Assembly (NCBI GenBank): GCA_021782195.1
Contig: JAJXVI010000126.1
Span: forward strand, 1 to 6,971
Source: a bacterium
GTDB lineage: Bacteria > Vulcanimicrobiota > Xenobia > RGZZ01
Length of the DNA stretch: 6,971 nt
Direction: 5' to 3'
Of the stretch, positions 1 to 4,391 are shown piece after piece; position 1 is the first letter of the stretch; every line of letters starts with the position of its first letter. The notes beneath the pieces were generated by a model. The model saw only the letters and a program-made list of their open reading frames with translations. It was not told the origin of the DNA and ran no database searches. Made by a program: the position numbers and the translations under genes.

Positions 1-932
1 ATGGTGTGAACCGCTCGAAAGACTGTGTTGACATCTTCAAGATTCTCAGGGTCGTCTTCGAGACGCAGAAGAGCAGCCTCTGCCATTTCGATGGCTTCAC
101 GACTCTCGGTGACAAAGTCACCGACCAGACCGGGGTCAACGTCAAGGATCGCTGCCGAGCCTGAAGCAGCAATATCGGCGCTGGAAGAGGCTCCAGCGTA
201 CGACGCACCGGAGGCACCCTCCATGTCCTCCCGAAACGCTTCCGCGGAGGGTGACGACGCACTTGCTGGCTTCGAGCCCGTGGGGCCGTTCGCTCCACGG
301 CAGGCTACTGGCGGAAGAGCAGACTCGAGTTCAACCGCTTCTTCCAGCCTGGCCAGAATCCCGGTCAAGAGGTCCGGAGAGGGCAGATCAGCAGTGGTCC
401 TGATCAGGTTCGCGCACTCCGCCATCAGGCTCGATACCCCAGCATGGAGGCCAGGCGCCCGTGCCAGTTGCTCGAAGCAGCCGCGCGTGGCATCCCAGTC
501 GGATCGATCCACGGGCTCCACGGCAAGCAGACGGGCCGCCAACCGATCAATGGTCAACGGAGAAAGTGCTTCTACACTGTAGGGGGAAACCGAAGCGGCC
601 GTGGAAGCAACTGGCGCCTCGGCACGAGACACGCCGTCACCACTCGTGGAAGGGGCGGGCTCTCCGCCAACCTCCGCAAGCAGCTCGTCAAGCTCTCCCG
701 AAAGCTGCACGCCGAAGAGGTTGACGTTGTCGACTCCCCGCTCAAAGATCCGGATCAACGTCCCCAGACAGCGCTCGAACAGTGTGTCGATGCGCGGGGT
801 CTGCCCGGCCACGACTTCGCCAAGCGCTTCCAGGGCGGCTCCAAGGAGCGTGATGGAAGTCGGGTTCTCGGGGTCGAAGCCGTCGCGGGTCTGCCGAACC
901 CGTTCAATCTTGGCGCGTAGATTCTCGTCCAT
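1..932 (-). CDS. cheA: Chemotaxis histidine kinase CheA, N-terminal part (runs off the window)
   Basis: This reading frame is open from ATG at 932 to the window edge (310 codons, 3' end missing). Residues about 265-310 match the start of a CheA HPt (P1) domain: a helix FVTESREAIEMAEAALLRLE, then DDPENLEDVNTVFRAVHT. His309 is the expected phospho-acceptor in the FRxxHT motif, and the window ends one codon later. The usual CheA HPt lies at the N-terminus, but here about 260 residues precede it. These form a helix-rich block (1-88), an Ala/Ser/Pro linker (91-117), a second helix-rich block (118-205) and a Ser/Ala/Gly-rich linker (207-262). I recognise no domain in them. It is last in a cheY-cheX-gamma-CA-like-cheA operon and would autophosphorylate and pass phosphate to CheY. 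The kinase, dimerisation and CheW-like domains are not visible, so another HPt-bearing kinase is possible. The start is fixed by an in-frame TAG at 950-948. Confidence 0.85.
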   Translation of the reverse strand, partial: MDENLRAKIERVRQTRDGFDPENPTSITLLGAALEALGEVVAGQTPRIDTLFERCLGTLIRIFERGVDNVNLFGVQLSGELDELLAEVGGEPAPSTSGDGVSRAEAPVASTAASVSPYSVEALSPLTIDRLAARLLAVEPVDRSDWDATRGCFEQLARAPGLHAGVSSLMAECANLIRTTADLPSPDLLTGILARLEEAVELESALPPVACRGANGPTGSKPASASSPSAEAFREDMEGASGASYAGASSSADIAASGSAAILDVDPGLVGDFVTESREAIEMAEAALLRLEDDPENLEDVNTVFRAVHT

Positions 933-935
933 GAT

Positions 936-940
936 CCTCC
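936..940 (-). promoter_or_regulatory. Close-set Shine-Dalgarno of cheA
   Basis: GGAGG lies only three bases (ATC) before the cheA ATG at 932, shorter than the usual 5-9. The stop of the preceding gene is 15 bases upstream. A second G-run (GGGGG, 948-944) lies 11 bases from the ATG. No other in-frame ATG or GTG start is plausible nearby, so initiation may rely partly on coupling to the upstream gene. Confidence 0.5.
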
Positions 941-947
941 TAGCCCC

Positions 948-1730
948 CTACTCACCAGAAGCTGCTGCAGTGGCAGACTTGCTTGTTTCCGATTTCTTGC
1001 CTGGCTCGCCCGAAGCGGTTGCAGTGGCGGCTTTAAGGTAGCCGGCCGTCAGTTGTACGTAGTCATCCACTTCGTCGTCCTGGCGCTTTCTCTGTCGCAC
1101 GGTAATCAGGGGCAAATTGTCTGCAACCGCCTGGTCCGTCACAACCTGGCCGGGCGACACATAACGACCATTGCGCAGAAGCACGCCAATCACAACGGCG
1201 TGCGGTCCGATGAAGCAGTGTTTCCCGACGTGCGCATCCGTCACCAGTGCCTGCATGCCGACCACGGTGCCGTTCTCGATGATGCACGGTCCGCCAATCT
1301 GGCTCTGCGGTTCGAGCGAGACGTCGTCGCCAATGTAGACCGAGTAGAACTCGTGACGAAACTCTACACGATTGGCCTCGACGGCGTCGCCGCGCTCGGA
1401 AGTCTTGCGACCGTGGATGACCACACCGTCCTGGATGTTGGTGCGATCTCCCACGCGAATCGGCACTCCGACATCGCCACGAATCGACGCGAACGGCCCC
1501 ACAAAGTCCTTCTCGCCAAGCGTGACATCACCCAGAACGAGTGACTGAGGATTCAGGTAGTCGGACTTCTCGATGCGGGGATCAACAGGCTGCGCAATGA
1601 AGGAAGTCGCCACATTGTAACGGTTCGTGGAGATCGTGGTCGCTTGCGACTTCGCGACCAGCATGCGATACCCGAAAAAGCCGCCCGCGGCGAGCACCAG
1701 AAGCCCGACGATGGGCACCACGATCTTCAT
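948..1730 (-). CDS. Membrane-anchored gamma-class carbonic anhydrase-like protein lacking two zinc ligands
   Basis: This 260-residue protein has an N-terminal hydrophobic segment (about 3-20, after Lys2) that fits a membrane anchor or signal peptide. A left-handed beta-helix domain follows at about 45-210. It resembles the Methanosarcina Cam-type gamma-carbonic anhydrase closely: ASIRGDVGVPIRVGDRTNIQ (81-100), DGVVIHG (101-107), DDVSLEPQSQIGGP (135-148) and GRYVSPGQVVT (188-198). Arg84, Asp86 and Gln100 match conserved residues and His106 matches the first zinc His. Cam's second and third zinc His positions (NVSLAHQSQVHGP) are Pro141 and Gly146 here. The acidic residues linked to proton transfer after SIRSD and after the first His are Val and Lys. 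CO2 hydration by the normal mechanism is therefore unlikely, and a structural or ligand-binding role is inferred. The tail (233-260) is Ala/Thr/Ser/Lys-rich with ATATASGE and ATAAASGE. A GAGG about seven bases before ATG supports the start, three bases after the cheX stop. The operon context suggests a link to chemotaxis; the true role is unknown. Confidence 0.85.
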   Translation of the reverse strand: MKIVVPIVGLLVLAAGGFFGYRMLVAKSQATTISTNRYNVATSFIAQPVDPRIEKSDYLNPQSLVLGDVTLGEKDFVGPFASIRGDVGVPIRVGDRTNIQDGVVIHGRKTSERGDAVEANRVEFRHEFYSVYIGDDVSLEPQSQIGGPCIIENGTVVGMQALVTDAHVGKHCFIGPHAVVIGVLLRNGRYVSPGQVVTDQAVADNLPLITVRQRKRQDDEVDDYVQLTAGYLKAATATASGEPGKKSETSKSATAAASGE

Positions 1731-1733
1731 CGG

Positions 1734-2267
1734 TCAGACCTCGTGACCACAGGCCGGACAGAGGTGCCGACGAACGCCCGAACCGTCAGATCGTGGCGTC
1801 GCAACACGAATCCAGAACGGTCCGTCAGACGTCGAAAACCCTTGAAAGAAGGACTCGACGCTGTCCGGAAGGGCGATTTCAAGGTGACTTCCCCGCGCCA
1901 CCGAGGGCATGCCCATCTGGACGTGCATGTCGATCCCTTCCAGTCGGGCCGTCACGTCGCCAGCGATGATGTTTGCCAGTTCACCGACCGTGTCGACCAT
2001 GTCCGCACCCTCGAAATCCATTTCAAACCCGACGAAGCGCACGGCAAACTTCTCCGCCGTGGACCGCGGCAGGCCGAGCAGCAGTGACCACGGACGCGTC
2101 CCGACGAACGAGATGACTCCCATCATTCCGTCAAATGCCGCGTCAGGAGGACCTGACTCACGAAGGGGATCCTCACCAATGATGCAGGCGAAGGTTGAGA
2201 CCACCGAGTCCCGAACACAGTCCGAAAAACCGGTCGGCAATGGGTTGCAACAGGGCGTCGTCAACAC
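1734..2267 (-). CDS. cheX: CheX-type CheY-phosphate phosphatase with a C-terminal HxCxxCxH tail
   Basis: The 177-residue product matches the CheC/CheX/FliY phosphatase family. The helix motif VDTVGELANIIAGDV (91-105) carries the ExxN pair (Glu96, Asn99) that attacks CheY-phosphate in this family. It is preceded by the typical GVISFVGTRPWSLLLGLP strand region (50-67) and followed by MGMPSVARGSH (118-128), like the CheX 'lG.P.vv.G' segment. One ExxN motif and this length fit CheX better than CheC, which usually has two. The unusual part is the C-terminus, HLCPACGHEV (168-177), where His168, Cys170, Cys173 and His175 could bind metal. Cys6-Cys7 near the N-terminus are also notable. Translation starts at GTG, one base after the cheY stop, with GGAGGT seven bases upstream inside the end of cheY. 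The pair therefore looks translationally coupled, which would keep response regulator and phosphatase in ratio. It should act in the cytoplasm to terminate the motor signal. Confidence 0.85.
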   Translation of the reverse strand: MLTTPCCNPLPTGFSDCVRDSVVSTFACIIGEDPLRESGPPDAAFDGMMGVISFVGTRPWSLLLGLPRSTAEKFAVRFVGFEMDFEGADMVDTVGELANIIAGDVTARLEGIDMHVQMGMPSVARGSHLEIALPDSVESFFQGFSTSDGPFWIRVATPRSDGSGVRRHLCPACGHEV

Positions 2268-2268
2268 G

Positions 2269-2703
2269 TCAGCTACCTCCTAGAAGCTTGCTGAAAAAGC
2301 CACCGGCGGGTTTTCGCTGACCCAGTCCCTCGATGATCTTGGTCAGCTTCTGCTGAAGTTCCTCAGCCGTGAACGGCTTGCAGATGTACGCGTCCGCGCC
2401 AGCGCGGTCCGTTGCGTCCATAATCTTGCCCATCGACTTCTCGCTGGTCACCATCACAATCGGAATATGATCGTTCGCAGACGATGAACGCACGTGGCGA
2501 ACAAACTCGATGCCCGTCAATCGCGGCATGTTCCAGTCACAGAACACAATCTCGGGTTTCGCCGACTGAAGCTTTGCCAGGGCGTCCTGACCGTCCTCAG
2601 CCTCTGTAAACTCGAACTCAGCCAGTTTTGCGTGTCGCAACGTCTGCATGACGATGTTGCGCATCACACGGGAGTCGTCCACAACCAGCGCTTTCAACTT
2701 CAT
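2269..2703 (-). CDS. cheY: Chemotaxis response regulator CheY with a C-terminal tail
   Basis: This is a stand-alone 144-residue receiver domain. The acidic pocket is Asp9-Asp10 and the phospho-acceptor Asp56 sits in IVFCDWNMP. Thr86 (VMVTSE), Tyr106 and Lys109 (YICKPF) complete the signature in the spacing of CheY proteins. No output domain follows. Residues about 128-144 (GLGQRKPAGGFFSKLLGGS) are an extra tail beyond the usual 120-129 residues, with a hydrophobic FFSKLL patch. Phosphorylated by CheA, it would bind the flagellar switch; CheX, encoded next, would dephosphorylate it. ATG at 2703 is chosen because the receiver domain begins there (MKLKALVVDDS) and GGAGG lies 12 bases upstream (2720-2716). 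The frame stays open upstream to 2970, but that part looks like no protein and covers the repeat region. It is the first gene of the minus-strand operon. Confidence 0.93.
   Translation of the reverse strand: MKLKALVVDDSRVMRNIVMQTLRHAKLAEFEFTEAEDGQDALAKLQSAKPEIVFCDWNMPRLTGIEFVRHVRSSSANDHIPIVMVTSEKSMGKIMDATDRAGADAYICKPFTAEELQQKLTKIIEGLGQRKPAGGFFSKLLGGS
2275..2280 (-). promoter_or_regulatory. cheX Shine-Dalgarno embedded in the last codons of cheY
   Basis: GGAGGT is also the coding sequence for the end of CheY (Leu-Gly-Gly-Ser-stop). It sits seven bases before the cheX GTG at 2267. The single base between TGA and GTG supports coupled translation and fixes the cheX start. Confidence 0.75.
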
Positions 2704-2741
2704 GACCCGGTACGGCCTCCTATGAGTATCTGCTCCTCGTA

Positions 2742-2792
2742 TCGACCGCCCGCGTCGTTTATTCACCTGCCCGGCTGGCGTTGTCGCGTCAT
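2742..2792 (+). repeat. Degenerate direct repeat, copy 1
   Basis: The right-hand 32 bases (2761-2792) match 2831-2862 at 28 of 32 positions, sharing the core CGGCTGGCGTT and TCGCGTCAT. The left part (2742-2760, beginning TCGACC) matches 2811-2830 more loosely with one indel. The period is about 70 bases, not a multiple of three, and the repeat lies between genes, so a regulatory role or a local duplication is more likely than coding. Confidence 0.8.
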
Positions 2793-2810
2793 CAGAGGAG
2801 GCGTGCTTTG

Positions 2811-2862
2811 TCGATCCCCCGACGCGGTTCATTCTCCTGTACGGCTGGCGTTTTCGCGTCAT
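2811..2862 (+). repeat. Degenerate direct repeat, copy 2
   Basis: This is the partner of the copy at 2742-2792, separated by 18 bases. The best-conserved part is 2831-2862. Within it the four differences from copy 1 are one base near the start, an adjacent pair (CC to TA) and one base in the GTT(G/T)TCG stretch. Confidence 0.8.
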
Positions 2863-2943
2863 TGCAATCACTGCGCGGTTGCCCACTCGAACAAAACTCA
2901 AGATGAGGCAAAGGGGATGCGGCATCGTGGCAATGCTCGAAAT

Positions 2944-2981
2944 CGTGAAATCGCGGCCCCCTTCACGCACGTGAATTCACG
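2944..2981 (+). promoter_or_regulatory. Cluster of CGTGAA/TTCACG half-sites (candidate operator)
   Basis: Four exact copies of the same hexamer occur within 38 bases: CGTGAA at 2944-2949, TTCACG at 2962-2967, CGTGAA at 2970-2975 and TTCACG at 2976-2981. The last two form a perfect 12-base palindrome, CGTGAATTCACG. The middle two form TTCACG-CA-CGTGAA. The final half-site shares its last G with the GCCGATAA promoter element. Binding of a dimeric regulator is inferred; I cannot name the regulator. Confidence 0.5.
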
Positions 2982-2988
2982 CCGATAA
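2962..2988 (+). promoter_or_regulatory. Candidate sigma-28 promoter of the flagellar operon
   Basis: GCCGATAA at 2981-2988 is an exact match to the -10 consensus of flagellar sigma-28 promoters (TAAA-N15-GCCGATAA). At the expected -35 distance the sequence is only CTTCA (2961-2965), a partial match to CTAAA. Transcription would start near 2996, upstream of the small membrane-protein gene and the sigma-28 gene itself, suggesting autoregulation. The weak -35 keeps confidence low. Confidence 0.4.
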
Positions 2989-3037
2989 AGATTGTTTTGT
3001 CCAAGTGTTCGGTCGCGTAATGAGCAATGCATGAACT

Positions 3038-3042
3038 GGAGG
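3038..3042 (+). promoter_or_regulatory. Shine-Dalgarno deciding the start of the small membrane-protein gene
   Basis: GGAGG lies 11 bases before ATG 3054 and downstream of the alternative ATG at 3027. It therefore favours the shorter, 75-residue product. The spacing is long, as it also is for cheY (12 bases). Confidence 0.5.
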
Positions 3043-3053
3043 TGCACGTCAGC

Positions 3054-3281
3054 ATGCAGGAGCCGGACTTCGTGATCATTGTCCGCTGGCTCGGTCTTGT
3101 CGGGCTGATCGCCACGATCATCCTCGGTCTGCAGAAAGGCTCGATTGACAACGACGCACTGATGAACCGAGCCGTGTGGATCCTCCTCGCAGGAGGGGGA
3201 ATCGGTCTGCTGGTCAGCCGATCATTGAACGGTATCTGCGATGGAAACACCGACCAGCACGGCAGGGAACACAAGCCATGA
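3054..3281 (+). CDS. Small protein with two predicted membrane helices, unknown function
   Basis: The 75-residue product has two hydrophobic segments, about 7-27 (VIIVRWLGLVGLIATIILGL) and 41-58 (VWILLAGGGIGLLV...). A short polar loop (QKGSIDNDALMNR) joins them and a hydrophilic His/Asp/Lys tail follows, so it reads as a helical hairpin in the inner membrane. I do not recognise the family; it does not look like FliO or FliP. ATG at 3054 is preferred because GGAGG (3038-3042) lies 11 bases upstream. An in-frame ATG at 3027 would add nine residues (MHELEVHVS) but has no clear ribosome-binding site. It is the first gene of the rightward operon, before the sigma-28 gene, so a flagellar role is inferred from position only. 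Its TGA overlaps the ATG of a mini-ORF. Confidence 0.65.
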   Translation: MQEPDFVIIVRWLGLVGLIATIILGLQKGSIDNDALMNRAVWILLAGGGIGLLVSRSLNGICDGNTDQHGREHKP

Positions 3282-3301
3282 CCCTAGAGAGCAAGCCGTG
3301 A
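3278..3301 (+). other. Seven-codon mini-ORF in the leader of the sigma-28 gene
   Basis: The frame reads MTLESKP-stop. Its ATG overlaps the TGA of the preceding membrane-protein gene (ATGA), and its own TGA overlaps the ATG of the next mini-ORF (TGATG). The string CAAGCCRTGA occurs at 3272-3281 and again at 3292-3301, so the arrangement may stem from a 20-base duplication. Translation is inferred only from the overlaps; a chance arrangement is possible. Confidence 0.25.
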
Positions 3302-3357
3302 TGCTGCGGATCCGCCGACCGTCGGAATGTTTTCCCCGTCGGACACCAGAACGATAG
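3301..3357 (+). other. Eighteen-codon mini-ORF ending in the sigma-28 gene's Shine-Dalgarno
   Basis: The frame encodes MLRIRRPSECFPRRTPER, arginine-rich, and ends at a TAG whose G begins the GGAG (3357-3360) serving the sigma-28 start at 3368. It could carry ribosomes to that start. The segment also holds CCGAC and two GTCGG strings that could form small alternative hairpins. There is no similarity-based support for a real peptide. Confidence 0.25.
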
Positions 3358-3367
3358 GAGAAAAGAG

Positions 3368-4120
3368 ATGCAACTCTGCTCCAGCTACCCGGACGAGCAA
3401 CTCAGTGAAACTGAAACCATCGCACGCTACACTTCGCTGGTGAAGCACGTCGCTGGACGGATTGCAGTCTTTCTGCCTCCACACATCGAACTCGACGACC
3501 TGCTGGGCGATGGAATCATCGGCCTGCTTGAAGCCGCACGAAAGTTTCAGCCAGGGCGCGGCGTAAAGTTCAAGACGTACGCAGCGCTTCGTATCCGCGG
3601 CGCGATCCTTGACGGGTTGCGGCGCCTCGACTGGGCACCCCGTCGGTTGCGACGACAGGCACGCGACGTGGAGCAGCACATCAACGAGCTTGCACACGCG
3701 CTGGGAAGAACTCCCACGCGTCAGGAAGTCGCGGAACGCATGGGAATCCCGATGCCCGAGCTCGACGACCTGCTTGGCGATATTGAAGGCAGCCACATGG
3801 TTTCACTCGATGAGTTGAGAAGAATCTCCGACAGCACGGAGTTCCTCCTCGGAGAGTCGGTCGCCGATCACAGTGAAGACGTGCTCTGCGAGGTCGAACG
3901 GCGTCAGCGCCAGGAAGTGCTGGCACGTGCCATCGACGGGCTCGGCACCAAAGACCGCACCGTCGTCTCGCTTTTCTACTATGAAGGTCTCACGAACAGC
4001 GAAGTCGCCGAGGTCATGGGCGTCTCGCCGGCACGCGTGTGCTTCCTCCACGCACGCGCCCTCCGCCGTCTCAAAGACGCGCTGGCCGAGTGGCGCTCAC
4101 AGCAACTCGCAGAACGTTAG
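3368..4120 (+). CDS. fliA: Flagellar sigma factor sigma-28 (FliA/WhiG family)
   Basis: The 250-residue protein has the full FliA layout. Region 2 (about 21-90) contains YTSLVKHVAGRIA, LPPHIELDDLLGDGIIGLLEA, KFQPGRGVKFKTYA and RIRGAILDGLRRLDWAPR, the last being a hallmark of flagellar sigma factors. Region 3 covers about 95-150 (ALGRTPTRQEVAERMGI), and region 4 (about 180-240) ends in the helix-turn-helix LTNSEVAEVMGVSPARVCFL. It would direct RNA polymerase to late flagellar and chemotaxis promoters with GCCGATAA-type -10 elements, and one such element precedes this operon. The anti-sigma factor FlgM is not in the window. ATG 3368 is supported by GGAG at seven bases upstream and by the family-typical length. 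The fliQ GTG follows after six bases, so sigma-28 appears co-transcribed with the export-gate genes. An oddity is the peptide ELDDLLGD, present at both 41-48 and 131-138. Confidence 0.95.
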   Translation: MQLCSSYPDEQLSETETIARYTSLVKHVAGRIAVFLPPHIELDDLLGDGIIGLLEAARKFQPGRGVKFKTYAALRIRGAILDGLRRLDWAPRRLRRQARDVEQHINELAHALGRTPTRQEVAERMGIPMPELDDLLGDIEGSHMVSLDELRRISDSTEFLLGESVADHSEDVLCEVERRQRQEVLARAIDGLGTKDRTVVSLFYYEGLTNSEVAEVMGVSPARVCFLHARALRRLKDALAEWRSQQLAER

Positions 4121-4126
4121 CCGGTC

Positions 4127-4390
4127 GTGGATACAGCGGCAGTCCTCGATGTGTCCCGCAATCTCCTGTGGGTCGTGATAACGGTTTGCGGACCTTTCCT
4201 CCTGGTGACCTCGCTGGTCGGACTGGGTGTCAGTCTGGTGCAGGCTGTCACGCAGGTCAACGAGCAATCCCTCAGTTTCATCGCAAAACTGGCGGCCACG
4301 GGTCTCATGTTCTGGTTCTTTGGGAACTGGATGCTGTCGAACCTTGTGAATTTCGTGGCCGGGGCGATCTCCGGCTTCAGGGCGTCGTGA
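4127..4390 (+). CDS. fliQ: Flagellar export-gate protein FliQ
   Basis: The 87-residue protein has two membrane helices (about 13-35 and 54-76) around the conserved FliQ loop GVSLVQAVTQVNEQSLSFIA (34-53). The length is close to the usual 89. FliQ forms part of the FliPQR core of the flagellar type III export gate in the inner membrane. It starts with GTG six bases after the sigma-28 stop, without a clear Shine-Dalgarno, which suggests translational coupling. fliP normally lies just upstream of fliQ; here the sigma-28 gene takes that place and fliP is not in the window. Confidence 0.95.
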   Translation: MDTAAVLDVSRNLLWVVITVCGPFLLVTSLVGLGVSLVQAVTQVNEQSLSFIAKLAATGLMFWFFGNWMLSNLVNFVAGAISGFRAS

Positions 4391-4391
4391 C

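Larger units (their letters stand above)
2704..3053. other. Divergent intergenic control region
   Basis: About 350 bases separate cheY (leftward) from the small membrane-protein gene (rightward). No protein is recognisable on either strand. The open minus-strand frame 2704-2970 and plus-strand frames here have no domain-like content, and the internal repeat has a 70-base period, which does not preserve frame. The region holds a direct repeat, a half-site cluster and a candidate sigma-28 promoter, listed separately. I saw no convincing sigma-54 promoter and no terminator, as expected between diverging operons. The cheY promoter must lie here but I could not place it. Confidence 0.7.

Noticed and set aside
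25..582. Plus-strand open frame of 185 codons
   Set aside because: Antisense to the cheA frame, which has the clear HPt motif. The product is Ser/Arg/Ala-rich low complexity with no domain.
1053..1544. Plus-strand frame opposite the gamma-carbonic-anhydrase-like gene
   Set aside because: The minus strand matches Cam-type beta-helix motifs along the whole stretch; the shadow has none.
2842..2865. Sigma-54-like TGGC...TTGCA on the plus strand
   Set aside because: The GG and GC elements are 17 bases apart instead of the strict 12, so it cannot act as a normal sigma-54 promoter.
2704..2970. 89-codon upstream extension of cheY
   Set aside because: The receiver domain starts exactly at the ATG at 2703, which has its own GGAGG. 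The extension spans the non-frame-preserving repeat and looks like no protein.
2997..3023. TTGTCC / TAATGA pair as a sigma-70 promoter
   Set aside because: The spacing is 15 bases and both boxes match weakly; the upstream GCCGATAA element is a better candidate.
3921..3932. 12-base palindrome TGGCACGTGCCA
   Set aside because: It lies inside region 4 of the sigma-28 coding sequence with ordinary codons and no partner site, so it is most likely chance.
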